Positions 21,690-31,048 of a DNA stretch of 64,000 bases are shown here, in pieces. The position numbers and the translations under genes are program-made. The notes below the pieces were generated by a model that did no database searches, was not told where the DNA came from, and worked only from the letters and a program-made list of their open reading frames with translations. The stretch comes from Lysobacter capsici (GTDB lineage: Bacteria; Pseudomonadota; Gammaproteobacteria; Xanthomonadales; Xanthomonadaceae): the NCBI RefSeq assembly GCF_018732085.1, contig NZ_CP076103.1:1-64000 (forward strand), read 5' to 3'. Numbering within the stretch: position 1 is the first letter of the stretch; each line of letters begins with the position of its first letter.

Positions 21690-22007
21690 CTACTCCGATT
21701 TCCTGTTGCCTTCGCGCGGCTTCGCCGAACGCTCGTCACCGGACCTGGCGCCGCTCGGTTCGCAGCGTTGCGCGTGGCCGAGCCGGTCGCTCAGTAAGCG
21801 CGCCCAATGGCGTGTCGGATCGGCGCCGTCGTAGTGCTGTGCGAATCGCGCCGGCAGGTAGTCGTGGTGTTCGAGCTCGAAGAGCGCGGCGCGCGTACTC
21901 GCCGCGCAATCGCTGCGCGGCCCGAGGTAGCGTTCGCAATTCGCCGACTGCTGGACGAGCAACGCCAAGCGCCTTAGCCATGGCCAGCTGAGTGCGGGCA
22001 CGAGAGC
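21690..22007 (-). pseudogene. Detached original C-terminus of the neighbouring TPR gene
   Basis: On the minus strand, in the same frame as the TPR gene at 22008, a second copy of the segment LLVQQSANCERYLGPRSDC continues into about 70 further residues (ARFAQHYDGADPTRHWARLL) with normal codon use. A 60-bp stretch is duplicated exactly (21895-21954 and 22030-22089, offset 135 bases). The intervening 75 bases carry the stop that now ends the TPR gene. This piece is therefore probably the old C-terminal end, cut off by the in-frame insertion. Confidence 0.7.
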
Positions 22008-23759
22008 TCATTGACTCTGCGAGAGCTCTGTACTCGCCGCGCAATCGCTGCGCGGCCCGAGGTAGCGTTCGCAATTCGCCGACTGCTGGCGCAGCAACGC
22101 CAGCGCCTGATCCTTGCGGCACGAGCTCAATGCGTAGGAGGCGCGATACAGCAGCGCCTTGCCGACCACCGAATGCATGGTCGGCCGGATGTGGTCGCCG
22201 CGCTCGATGTGCGCGATCACGTCGGCGAACAGGGCATCGGCCTGGGTCGCGCGCTGGCGGCGAACGAGCAACTGCGCCAGGGCGAAATCGCTGACCAGGC
22301 GGATGTTGGCGTGAGGCGGGAAATACTGTCGGTTCTCGATCTGGCTGTCGATCAGCAGGCGCTCGGCGTGCTGCTGCGCGGCTTCGCCGGGTTGTTCGGC
22401 GAAGGCCAGGGCCAGCTTGGTCTTCTCCAGCGGCATGGGGATGTCGGTCTCCTTGCCGGTGCGGATCAGGTCCTCGAGCATGTCCACGCCTTGCTTGAAC
22501 GAAGCGGTGTCGCTGGCGTCGCCGCTGAAGACCAGTTTGATCGCCAGGTTGTACTTCGCGCGCAGGCTGCGCTCGTGAGTGGGGCCGAGGGTCGTTTCCA
22601 ATAGAGTGTTCGCCGCGCGCGCTTTGGCGACGGCCTCGCGGCCCTGCCCCAGCACCGCGTCGTTCTGCGATTCCTGGCGCAACAGTTCGGCGTATTCGGG
22701 ATGTTGCTCGCCGTAGGTCGCCACGATGATCGTGCGCGCGCGCGCCGCCGACTGCACCGCGGCGGCCAGGTCGCCGCACAGGTACTGGGCTTCGGACGCG
22801 AGCACCCAGGCGCGGCCGGTTTCCGGGTGCCGTTCGCCGAAGGCGCGGCGGCGATATGTCAGCAATCGTTCGGCCTGCGATCTGGCCTGCAGGTCCAGAT
22901 CGTTCTTCATCAGCGTATGCACCAGTTGGAAACGGGCGGCATCGGCGAGCAGGGGATTGCCGCGTTCGGTCATGGCGATGGCCTGCTCCAGATCGCGCTT
23001 GGCGGCCTGAAGCTGATACTCGCGCGTGCGCCATTCGCCGCGCAGCGTCAGCAGTTCGGCGACCGAATCGTGCGCCGCCGGGCCCAGCGATCGCGCGTCG
23101 GTCAAGGCCGATTCCAGCATCGCCATCGCGCCGTCGTCGTCGGCCAGTCCCCATTTGGCGCGCGCCAGTTCGGTCTGCAATGCGAGGCGGCGCATGCGCG
23201 TGGCTGCGTCGCGCGCGCCTTGCAAGGGCCGCAAGGCCTGGCTGGCGAGCCGTTCGGCGCGGTCGTAGCGCGCCTGCAGATTGAGCAGCGACGCCGACGC
23301 GGCGTCGACGCCGGGATCGTCGATGCCGTGTTCGCGCAGCAGCCGTTCGGCTTCGTCGATCAGCGCCTGCGCATGCCGGTAGTCGCCGATCACCGTATAG
23401 CTGCGCGCAAGTACGGCCAGACCGCGCGCGCGCACCGCCGGCAGATCGCGCGGACACAGGCGGCGCAACGCGGCTTCGGTCGCGATCAGGTTCGCGCGCG
23501 AAACGAACGGCAAGCGACCCAGTCCGGAGGTCGAGGCGATGCCGAGGCGCGATTCGAACAGGCGGTTCAAGGCCGCGGTCGCGCGCGCGGTTTCCTGTTC
23601 GCGGTGTTCGCGCCAGCGCAGGCAGCCCCAGCCGGCGGCGAGGGCGAGGACCAGCAACGTCAGCACGATGACGATCGCCTGTCGGCGGCGCGGCGCGACG
23701 TCGTCGCCGGCGGAAGCGCCCGCGTCGGGCTCAGCGCGCGCGCTGCGCACGAAGCTCAT
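22008..23759 (-). CDS. Membrane-anchored TPR protein, C-terminus truncated by a duplication
   Basis: The product (583 residues from ATG 23759) has one membrane helix near the N-terminus (AIVIVLTLLVLALAAGWGCL) and then a long stretch of helical repeats with TPR character (for example ALIDEAERLLREHGIDDPGV and AEYLLRQE-like units). This resembles the C-terminal half of membrane-bound kinase-TPR or winged-helix-TPR regulators, but no kinase or DNA-binding domain precedes it. The final residues ELSQSQ are atypical and arise from an inserted segment; the likely original C-terminus lies downstream. An earlier start at 23924 is possible but adds arginine-rich sequence. Function unknown. Confidence 0.75.
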   Translation of the reverse strand: MSFVRSARAEPDAGASAGDDVAPRRRQAIVIVLTLLVLALAAGWGCLRWREHREQETARATAALNRLFESRLGIASTSGLGRLPFVSRANLIATEAALRRLCPRDLPAVRARGLAVLARSYTVIGDYRHAQALIDEAERLLREHGIDDPGVDAASASLLNLQARYDRAERLASQALRPLQGARDAATRMRRLALQTELARAKWGLADDDGAMAMLESALTDARSLGPAAHDSVAELLTLRGEWRTREYQLQAAKRDLEQAIAMTERGNPLLADAARFQLVHTLMKNDLDLQARSQAERLLTYRRRAFGERHPETGRAWVLASEAQYLCGDLAAAVQSAARARTIIVATYGEQHPEYAELLRQESQNDAVLGQGREAVAKARAANTLLETTLGPTHERSLRAKYNLAIKLVFSGDASDTASFKQGVDMLEDLIRTGKETDIPMPLEKTKLALAFAEQPGEAAQQHAERLLIDSQIENRQYFPPHANIRLVSDFALAQLLVRRQRATQADALFADVIAHIERGDHIRPTMHSVVGKALLYRASYALSSCRKDQALALLRQQSANCERYLGPRSDCAASTELSQSQ

Positions 23760-24179
23760 GCAGGCCGCCCGATGCAGGGATTTCGGTGAGCGAAGTCTGG
23801 ATCGGAGCGTCGCCGATTTGAGCGCGACCGATCGGACAATCGCCGATCGAAGAAGCGACGGAAAACGCGAGCGGATGCGTAGAGTTTTCAACATGCATAC
23901 AGGACAACTCAATTTGGCACGCATGCCTTCAAGCGGCGTTTCGTATGCTGGATTCTTGCGATGAAAACGGCAACCACGACCAAAGCATAGGGTTCGATGT
24001 CACGTGGGCATCACGAATACGATGTGTCTTGTCGTAGGTATCGAGAGGAATGCGGGTTCGAGGACATCGCGGCGATCGACGCCGCCGTACGGCGATGACG
24101 CGGCATCGCCGTATCGGCGGTGCAGGTTTTCGCCATCGCTGTATCGGTGCGCGTCGCGCGAATCCGCGCGCGATCCGCA
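23760..24179. other. Intergenic region without a recognisable gene
   Basis: About 420 bases between the TPR gene start and the 3' end of the MFS gene. The frame of the TPR gene stays open to 23924. The remainder is rich in CGCGAT-type simple sequence, and I see no repeat-family member, terminator or promoter I would defend. Confidence 0.4.
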
Positions 24180-25781
24180 TCAGCCCGCGCAGTCGCGCGC
24201 GAGCATGGTTTCGTTCGTTACCATGCCGCCATCCGCCGCATCGTCGCGGGCGGCCTGCAGGGCCGGTTCGTGCGCCGAGGCGTTGCCGAGCAAGGCGAAC
24301 ACCAGGGCGGCGATCGCCGCGGTCGCCGCAGCCAGCCCGTACATCAGCCAGGCGAAGGCCTGGTCGTAGCCGCGAACGAGTTCGGCCGGGTCGAGTTGCG
24401 GCAACAAGCTGTGAGCGCGCAGTGCATCGCCGGTGGCCAAACGCTGCGCGGCTTGCGCCAACACGGCACCATCGACCGTCGTCGTAGCGCCCAGGCGCAG
24501 GTGCAGCAGGCCGGCCAAGGCGGCGGCCACCACCGCGATCGCAATGCCTTCGCCCGACACCCGGCTGGCGCCGAACACGCCGGCGGCCATGCCGGCGCGT
24601 TCCTTCGGCACCACGCTGATCGCCAGGCCGTCCATCAAGCCCCACGGCACCGCCGAGCCCGCGCCGATCAACAGCATCGGTGCGACCAATCCGGCGACCG
24701 ACCCGTCCGCCGCCTGCAGCCCCAGCCAGACCAGACCGGCGGCGGCGAGCAACAAGCCGATCGCGCACAAACGGCCGGCGGCGATGCGGTGGCTCAACAC
24801 CGCGGCGACGAAGGGCACGACCAGCATCGGCGCGGACAGGGCGATCATCATCAGGCCGGCGTCGAGCGCGCTGAGTCCGTGGATGCCGATCAGGCGCACC
24901 GGCAACACGATGATCAACGCCAGATAGCAGAACCCGGTGCCGATCGGCAGCAACTGCGCGCCGACGAAGCGCGGGTACTTGAGCAGGCTCAGGTCGAGCA
25001 TCGGCCGCGCCGCGCGGGTTTCCACCCGCACGAACAACGCCAGCATCGCGGCCGAGCCGAGCAGGGCGGCGAGCACCCATGGATCGCTCCAGCCGCGTTC
25101 GGGCGCTTCGAGCACGCCGATGGTCAGCATCGCCAGCATCGCGGTCGAACTCAGGCTGCCGGGCAGGTCGAGCCGCGCCGCATCGGGGTCACGCGATTCG
25201 CGCATGCGCGGCACGCCGAACACGGTCGCGAGCACCGCGATCGCCAGACTCGACAGGAACACCGCGCGCCAGCCCTGGGTCTGGACCAGCCAGCCGGCCA
25301 GGCTGGGGCCGAACGCCAGGCCCAGCCCGAACGCGGTGCCGAGCAGGCTGAAGGCGCGGATCCGTGCCGGCCCGTGGAACTCCTGCGACAACGCGGCATT
25401 GCCGCCGGCCAGCGCCAGCGCCGCGGCGACGCCTTGCAGCACCCGCAACGCATTCAACGTGAGCAGGTTAGGTGCCAGCGCGAGCAGAAGCGACACCACC
25501 GCGTACGCGACGATGCCGATCGAGAACACCCGCTTGCGGCCGTAGGTGTCGGCCAGGGTGCCGGCCGCCATCAGGCAGCTGCCGAAGGCGAGCATGAAAG
25601 CGTTGGTCATCCAGTTCAGCGCGATCGGGCTGCCGCCGAGTTCGGCGGCGATGGCCGGGATCGCGACCGGCGGCGCGGTGAAACTCAGCGGCAACACCAG
25701 CCCGGCGAGGCACACGGCGCCGAGGATCAGGAAACGGTCGTAGCGGCCGGGCAGGGCGGCCGCGGGGGGCGGGGAGGGCAT
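24180..25781 (-). CDS. MFS multidrug-type transporter (DHA2-like, about 14 helices)
   Basis: A 533-residue inner-membrane transporter of the major facilitator superfamily. The motif A region reads GTLADTYGRKRVFSIG and motif C-like sequence is GLGLAFGPSLAGWLVQ; the length and number of hydrophobic segments fit the 14-helix DHA2 drug:H+ antiporter group. ATG 25781 is chosen over a GTG 60 bases upstream. The gene is divergent from a LysR regulator 200 bases away, so that regulator probably controls it. The substrate cannot be read from sequence. Confidence 0.88.
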   Translation of the reverse strand: MPSPPPAAALPGRYDRFLILGAVCLAGLVLPLSFTAPPVAIPAIAAELGGSPIALNWMTNAFMLAFGSCLMAAGTLADTYGRKRVFSIGIVAYAVVSLLLALAPNLLTLNALRVLQGVAAALALAGGNAALSQEFHGPARIRAFSLLGTAFGLGLAFGPSLAGWLVQTQGWRAVFLSSLAIAVLATVFGVPRMRESRDPDAARLDLPGSLSSTAMLAMLTIGVLEAPERGWSDPWVLAALLGSAAMLALFVRVETRAARPMLDLSLLKYPRFVGAQLLPIGTGFCYLALIIVLPVRLIGIHGLSALDAGLMMIALSAPMLVVPFVAAVLSHRIAAGRLCAIGLLLAAAGLVWLGLQAADGSVAGLVAPMLLIGAGSAVPWGLMDGLAISVVPKERAGMAAGVFGASRVSGEGIAIAVVAAALAGLLHLRLGATTTVDGAVLAQAAQRLATGDALRAHSLLPQLDPAELVRGYDQAFAWLMYGLAAATAAIAALVFALLGNASAHEPALQAARDDAADGGMVTNETMLARDCAG

Positions 25782-25981
25782 GGGGAGGTCGCGTCGGGGG
25801 CTGGAAACCAGGGTAGTCGCGCCGCAATCGATGAAAAACACCGGCTTGGGCCGGTCTTTGTGGAATGATTGGATGTAATGGAGCGGGAATGGGGAATCGG
25901 TAGAGCCAGAGCCGACCCGAGCTCACGCCCTTGCTCTCCGATTCCCTATTCCCCATTCCCCATTCCCGATTCCCGGCCCCC
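25782..25981. promoter_or_regulatory. Divergent control region with GATTCCC-type repeats
   Basis: The 200-bp gap between the divergent MFS and LysR genes must hold both promoters. It also contains facing short runs of GGGAATGGGGAATC (near 25885) and of ATTCCCCATTCCCGATTCCC type (near 25940-25976), relatives of the heptamer array at 38,752. These can pair to form a hairpin directly in front of the LysR gene. Confidence 0.55.
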
Positions 25982-26884
25982 ATGGACAAACTAACCAGCC
26001 TGCAAGCCTTCATCCGCACCGCCGAGACCCGCAGCTTCGTCGCGGCCGGGCGCCTGATCGGGGTGTCGTCCTCGGCGGTCGGCAAGAGCGTGGCCAAGCT
26101 GGAACAGCAGCTCGGCGTGCGCCTGCTCCAGCGCAGCACCCGCAACGTGCGCCTGACCGAGGAAGGCCGCCAGTTCTACGAGCGCTGCCGGCCCTTGCTC
26201 GATGAGCTGGCCGACGCCGAGGCGATGCTGACCCACGCCATGCAGGCGCCGCGCGGACGCCTGCGGGTCAGCCTGCCGAACGCGGGCTATCGCTTCCTGC
26301 TGCCGGTGCTCGGCGAATTCCGCCGGCGCTATCCCGAGGTCGAGCTGGACCTGGACTTCAACGATCAGCTGGTCGACGTGATCGAAGGCGGCTTCGACCT
26401 GGTGATCCGCAGCGGCGACATGCCCGACTCGCGCCTGCGCGCGCGCCGGCTGGGACCGTTCTGCTTCATGCTCGTCGCCTCGCCCGACTACCTCGCGCGG
26501 CGCGGCGAACCGCGCGCGCCGGCCGATCTGGAAGCCCACGACTGCATCCATTTCCGCTTCGCCAACAGCGGCAAGGTGCAGGAATGGTCGCTGCGCCTGG
26601 AGCCGGGCGAAGCGCCGCCGCACCTGCCGGCCTCGCTGGTATGCAACAACAGCGAAGCCGCCGTGCTGGCGGCGCTGCACGGCTGGGGCATCGTCTACTC
26701 GGTGGATTTCCTCGTGCGCGATTACCTGGCCTCGGGCCAGTTGCGCCGGGTGCTGCCGGGGTTCGAAACCCAGCGTGGGCAGTTCTGGGCGCTATGGCCG
26801 GCGCACCGGCACGTGTCGCCGAAATTGCGGGTGTTCGTGGATTTTCTCGATGAGCATTTGTTTGTGCAGGGGGCGGTGGTTTGA
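25982..26884 (+). CDS. LysR-family transcriptional regulator
   Basis: A 300-residue LysR-type regulator. The N-terminal winged helix-turn-helix reads LTSLQAFIRTAETRSFVAAG with SSSAVGKSVAKLEQQLGVRL, followed by LLQRSTRNVRLTEEG. The rest is a periplasmic-binding-protein-like effector domain (PRGRLRVSLPNAGYRFLLPV, then FDLVIRSGDMPDSRLRARRL). ATG 25982 is the natural start. It is divergent from the MFS transporter, the classic arrangement for a regulator controlling its neighbour and itself. The effector is unknown. Confidence 0.93.
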   Translation: MDKLTSLQAFIRTAETRSFVAAGRLIGVSSSAVGKSVAKLEQQLGVRLLQRSTRNVRLTEEGRQFYERCRPLLDELADAEAMLTHAMQAPRGRLRVSLPNAGYRFLLPVLGEFRRRYPEVELDLDFNDQLVDVIEGGFDLVIRSGDMPDSRLRARRLGPFCFMLVASPDYLARRGEPRAPADLEAHDCIHFRFANSGKVQEWSLRLEPGEAPPHLPASLVCNNSEAAVLAALHGWGIVYSVDFLVRDYLASGQLRRVLPGFETQRGQFWALWPAHRHVSPKLRVFVDFLDEHLFVQGAVV

Positions 26885-26976
26885 GAGACGCCGGCCAAGC
26901 CGGGACCTTGTGTCGACGATTCGCTGTTGCTGGTGGAGTTCCGGCGGCATGGCTTTCGCCTGAGTCATTCGCGGTG

Positions 26977-27168
26977 CCCGCGCCTCTGCCAGCCGTCATT
27001 CCCGCGAACGCGGGAATCCAGCGACTTTCGTGCGAAAGAATTTGAAGTCGAGTCGGTCCTGCTCATGCCGGTGCCTTGCGCGAGTCCACGAAGCGCATCG
27101 GCATCGCAGGTTCGCGAAAGTCTCTGGATTCCCGCGTTCGCGGGAATGACGGCTGGCAGAGGCGCGGG
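26977..27168. repeat. MITE/REPIN-like element with 45-bp perfect inverted repeats
   Basis: Bases 26977-27021 and 27124-27168 are perfect reverse complements over 45 bases, each containing ATTCCCGCGAACGCGGGAAT or its complement, around a 102-base centre. The arms are longer than the shared palindrome, so the whole 192-bp unit looks like one mobile or folded element. No transposase is encoded inside. Confidence 0.88.
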
Positions 27169-27365
27169 CAGGTGAGAAGGCGCGTATCGCCGTCAGAGCG
27201 CGGTGGTCAAAGAACGAAGCATTGCCGGCGTAACAACAGCGGCAACCGATACAACGATCAAAAAGTCGATATGGCAACGGAGTCAATCGCAACTGAGTCA
27301 GCAGCGACTTCGAATCCCGCCACCCATCAACAACGCACCTATCTCAAACCGCGGCGCGCACACCC

Positions 27366-28322
27366 TCACCGCAACCGCCGCTCCCCTTCTTCCCCGAACC
27401 CCCGCCGATACGAGGTCGGATTGGTTCCCACCGAGCGCGCGAAGCGATCGCGGAACGTCGTCGCCGAGGCGAAGCCGACCTGCATCGCGATCTGCTCCAC
27501 CGACAGGTCGGTGGTTTCCAGAAACTGTTGCGCACGGCGGATGCGCGCGATCAACAACCACTGCAAGGGCGTGGTGCCGGTCTGTTCGCGAAAGCGCCGG
27601 TTGAGCGTGCGCGTGCTGATCGCCGCGCGGCGCGCCAGCTCGTCGATCAGCAGCGGCCGGTCCAGATGCTGCTCCATCCAGCGCAGCAGCGGCGCCAGCG
27701 AGGCGTCCGACTGCGGCGCCTCATGCACCACCAGCGGCGAGTGATCGGCGCCACGCTCCATCGGCATCACCGCCCAGCGCGCGGCCGCCGCCGCCGCGGC
27801 CGCGCCGTAATCGCGCCGGACCAGATGCAGGCATAGGTCGATGCCCGCCGCCGATCCGGCCGAACTGAGAATCTGGCCGTTGTCGACGAACAACACGTCC
27901 GGATCGACCCGCACCTGGGGATAACGCTCGGCCAGTTCGACCGTGGTCGACCAATGGGTGGTCGCGCGCTGGTGGTCGAGCAGGCCGGCTTCGGCCAGCA
28001 CGAAGGCGCCGGTGCAGATCGATGCCACGCGCGCGCCGCGCTGCGCCGCCGCGCCGATCGCGGCCAGGGTGGCCGGCGCGATCGGCGTACGCCAGTCCGA
28101 CAGGCCCGGCACGATCACGGTGTCGGCCTGATCGAGCGCGCTCAGCGTGGAGGCGACGATCAGCTCCAGCGAGCGCGTCTTGATCCGTTCGGTTTCGGCG
28201 CAGATCCGCACCTCGTAGGCCGGCTCGCCGTCGGCGCGGCGCACCGAGGGAAACACCAGGCCGGGAATCGACAGCTCGAACGGCAGGACACTCTCTAAAG
28301 CGACAACAGCGATCCGATGCAT
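27366..28322 (-). CDS. GATase1-like AraC-family transcriptional regulator
   Basis: A 318-residue regulator with an N-terminal DJ-1/PfpI (class I glutamine amidotransferase-like) sensor domain (MHRIAVVALESVLPFELSIP, then RGARVASICTGAFVLAEAGL) and a C-terminal AraC double helix-turn-helix (RRAAISTRTLNRRFREQTGT, then QIAMQVGFASATTFRDRFAR). This is the GlxA/FtrA type. ATG 28322 was chosen since it begins the sensor domain; the open frame continues upstream without conservation. Ligand and targets are unknown. It is divergent from the LprI-like gene at 28775. Confidence 0.92.
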   Translation of the reverse strand: MHRIAVVALESVLPFELSIPGLVFPSVRRADGEPAYEVRICAETERIKTRSLELIVASTLSALDQADTVIVPGLSDWRTPIAPATLAAIGAAAQRGARVASICTGAFVLAEAGLLDHQRATTHWSTTVELAERYPQVRVDPDVLFVDNGQILSSAGSAAGIDLCLHLVRRDYGAAAAAAAARWAVMPMERGADHSPLVVHEAPQSDASLAPLLRWMEQHLDRPLLIDELARRAAISTRTLNRRFREQTGTTPLQWLLIARIRRAQQFLETTDLSVEQIAMQVGFASATTFRDRFARSVGTNPTSYRRGFGEEGERRLR

Positions 28323-28774
28323 TAACGGGGACTTCGTGGGGCGGGGGATAACCGATTCTAGCCACGGCTCCGCGGCCGCAACGGGTACCGCCTGCGCAGC
28401 TTCGGCCTTGGCCGAAAGCAGGCGCAATCTGGCGGTTTCCACGCCATTGGTGCATGGTCGGCTGGTGCGCACGCGCGGGCTGGTCGACAATGCGGCGCAC
28501 TACGCAGGCGCGCGATGCGCCGCCGCCGTCAGGAAGACAAGCCAACGCCCGGATGCTGGAACGCCATCGCCACGCAGTTATCCACCGCCGCCCGCGCCTG
28601 TTCTGGGCTCCGGCCGGCGACGTCGCATTCGCGTGCGGCCCGGCATCGCGCGTTGCCGGCGAAGCCGCCGCGCCGATTCGCGCCGCCGCCGTCACGCGCC
28701 GGCCGCCGCCCGCCCGGCCCCTGCCCACTTCTCCCGTCCCGATCGATGCGGCCGCCGCGCCGCAAGGAATCCTC

Positions 28775-29614
28775 ATGCCCTCTCGCTCCGCCGCGACCCG
28801 CCGCCTGCTCGGCCTGGCCCTGTTCGGTTTCGCCTTGCTCGCTGGCAGCGCGCAGGCCGCCGGGTTCGACTGCAAGCGCGCGCGCACCACGGTCGAAATC
28901 AGCATCTGCGCCGATCCCGGGCTGTCGCGCCTGGACAGCGAAATGAACGATCTCTACCGCCAGATCCAGTCCGAGACCGTCGGCGTCGACGGCGAAACCG
29001 GCCGCCGCATCGATCCGATCGCCGCCGAGCAACAGCGCTGGCTCGCGCGCCGCAACGCCTGCGCCGACCGCGCCTGCCTGGATCGCGCCTACCGCGATCG
29101 CCTGGCGCAGATGAAGCGCGATTGGTCCGAGGCGCTGGCCCCCTCGGCGAGCGCGCCCGGCCCGGCGGTGTACCGCTACGGGCGCCACGGCGATTTCAAG
29201 GTCTTCATCGCCGATTTCCGCCGCGCGGTGGCCGCCGGCGATCGCGCCGCGGTGGCGAAGATGACCGCGCAGCCGTTCCTCGACTACAGCCAGGGCGAGA
29301 GCTGCCTCAACCGCCCCGATCCGTGCGACGCCGAACAGCGCCGTCACGACGCCAGCGCGGGCAGCGAACGCGAAGTGATCGGCCTGTACGACCGCATCAT
29401 CACCGCCGCGGTGCGTTCGGCCCTGCAGGCCAACAAGATCCGCGCCTACTCGCAGCGCATCGACGCGGCCAAGGACGAAAACGGCGAGGTCCCGTCGCCC
29501 GGGCCGATCGGGCCGGGCGAGTACCTGCTCGACAGCGAAGACCTGCACGCCCAGCGCGTGTTCAAGAAGGTCGGCGGCGTCTACAAGATGCAGCGTGTGC
29601 CGTTCTATTCGTAA
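28775..29614 (+). CDS. Secreted protein with LprI-type lysozyme-inhibitor domain
   Basis: The 279-residue product has a signal peptide (MPSRSAATRRLLGLALFGFA, cleaved after AQA) and then an LprI-type domain: FDCKRARTTVEISICADPGL is typical of the family's FDC...E..IC..P.L pattern, with AEQQRWLARRNACAD later. LprI of Mycobacterium inhibits lysozyme, but most family members are untested. The C-terminal half (about 130-279) has no domain I recognise. ATG 28775 follows an AAGGAA ribosome-binding sequence. It is the first of three secreted-protein genes in a row. Confidence 0.8.
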   Translation: MPSRSAATRRLLGLALFGFALLAGSAQAAGFDCKRARTTVEISICADPGLSRLDSEMNDLYRQIQSETVGVDGETGRRIDPIAAEQQRWLARRNACADRACLDRAYRDRLAQMKRDWSEALAPSASAPGPAVYRYGRHGDFKVFIADFRRAVAAGDRAAVAKMTAQPFLDYSQGESCLNRPDPCDAEQRRHDASAGSEREVIGLYDRIITAAVRSALQANKIRAYSQRIDAAKDENGEVPSPGPIGPGEYLLDSEDLHAQRVFKKVGGVYKMQRVPFYS

Positions 29615-29716
29615 CCTCGGCGTCGTCGTCGTCGTCGTCGGCTGCGTGGCGACACGAACGTTCGAATTCGTTTTCTACGATTCGCGCCATCCAGTCGCTC
29701 CATTCAATCCGGTTCA

Positions 29717-30256
29717 ATGAGTCCTGCCATGTCCGCAACGCCGAATCTGATTCGTATTCGATCGATTGTCCGCGCGCGCGCCGCGTCGATCGCGCTGTGC
29801 CTGAGCCTGTGCGGCGTCGCCCAGGCCGCCGCGCCCGCCGCGACGGCGGCGGCGTTCGACGGCTACTGGCAGACCTGCGAGCGCTACCAGGGCGAGGAGT
29901 ATTGCGAGAGCCTGCAACTGAGCCAGCAGGGCGAGACGATTCGCGCGGCCTGGAACTGGCGCGCGAGCCAGACCGGCGGCACCGACCTGCTCATCGGACG
30001 CATCGAGGACGGCCGCGCCGTGTTCGACGCACCGGGCTGCGAAGTTACTTCCGACAGCGAATGCCGGCCGAAGCAACAGGCGCGGCCGCAGTTGATGGTG
30101 CTGCTGCGTTGCGGGCGCGATCTGTACTGGGTCCACGATCGCAAGCGCAGCTGCGCGCAGGTGAAACCGAGCGAAAGCTATCGCCGCGTCGACCGCAAGG
30201 CGCTGTCCGCGGACGTGGTCGACTTCGCCGGTTACGATTTCTTCCGCCAACCCTGA
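29717..30256 (+). CDS. Secreted protein of unknown function
   Basis: A 179-residue product with an N-terminal signal sequence (SIALCLSLCGVAQAAAP) and a mature part with four to six cysteines (TCERYQGEEYCESLQ, GCEVTSDSEC, LRCGRDLYW, KRSCAQ), suggesting disulphide bonds in the periplasm. Two start codons are possible, 29717 and 29729. No family recognised. It sits between two LprI-like genes in the same direction, so a shared envelope role is a reasonable guess. Confidence 0.7.
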   Translation: MSPAMSATPNLIRIRSIVRARAASIALCLSLCGVAQAAAPAATAAAFDGYWQTCERYQGEEYCESLQLSQQGETIRAAWNWRASQTGGTDLLIGRIEDGRAVFDAPGCEVTSDSECRPKQQARPQLMVLLRCGRDLYWVHDRKRSCAQVKPSESYRRVDRKALSADVVDFAGYDFFRQP

Positions 30257-30299
30257 TCCGCCACCGCACTCGCCGACGCCCGGCCCGAGGACAACCCGC

Positions 30300-31004
30300 A
30301 TGCGTTCAACCCGTACCGTTCGCCGCGTGTCGGCCGTCGTCGCGATCATCGCCCTGCACGGCGCCGCCCAGGCCGCATCGCCCGCGCCGCGGCCTTCGTT
30401 CGATTGCGCGCGCGCAAGCAGCCAGGTCGAACGCGCGATCTGCGCCGATCCGCGACTGGCGCGCGCCGATGCCGAACTGGCGCGGGTCTATCGCAGCAGC
30501 CTGGCCGAGCTGGACGCGCCGGCCGCCGCCGCATTGCGCGACGAGCAGCGCTGGTTCCTGCAGATACGCGACGCGGGCTACGCCGATGCGGCGGCGGCCG
30601 AAAAAGCCGCGGACTTGCGCAGCACGCTCGACTATCGCAGCAAGTATCTGGGCCAGATCCAGGCGCATCCGGCGCCGGGTCTGGCCGGCCGCTGGCGCAA
30701 CATCGCCGGCGAAATCGAAATCCGTCGCGACGCGAAAGGCCGCTGGGACGTGCAGGCCAACGCCGCGCATCCGCTCGACGGCCGCTGGGTTTGCGACGCC
30801 GCCGGCCGCGACCGCGGCGAGAACGATACGGCGAGCGTGCATGTGGACGACGACGACAGCGTGCTCAAACTGGAGCGCGCGGGCGCGACCTTGCAGGTGA
30901 CGGCGCTGGATGCGAAGGGCCAGCGCTTGACCATGCCCGATTACTGCGGCCACAACGGTTCGCTGGAAGGCACTTACTTCGCGGTGCCGGCCGCCAAGCG
31001 CTGA
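30300..31004 (+). CDS. Secreted protein with LprI-type lysozyme-inhibitor domain
   Basis: The 234-residue product begins with a signal peptide (VSAVVAIIALHGAAQAA) and an LprI-like N-terminal domain (FDCARASSQVERAICADPRL, then DEQRWFLQIRD). The C-terminal half contains HPLDGRWVCDAAGRDRGEND and MPDYCGHNGSLEGTYF, a beta-rich, cysteine-containing region I do not recognise. It lies 43 bases after the previous secreted-protein gene. It is a paralogue of the gene at 28775 only in the N-terminal domain. Confidence 0.78.
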   Translation: MRSTRTVRRVSAVVAIIALHGAAQAASPAPRPSFDCARASSQVERAICADPRLARADAELARVYRSSLAELDAPAAAALRDEQRWFLQIRDAGYADAAAAEKAADLRSTLDYRSKYLGQIQAHPAPGLAGRWRNIAGEIEIRRDAKGRWDVQANAAHPLDGRWVCDAAGRDRGENDTASVHVDDDDSVLKLERAGATLQVTALDAKGQRLTMPDYCGHNGSLEGTYFAVPAAKR

Positions 31005-31048
31005 GGCGTCATCGCCACACGCGGCCGCTGTGAGCGAAGCCGCGCGCG

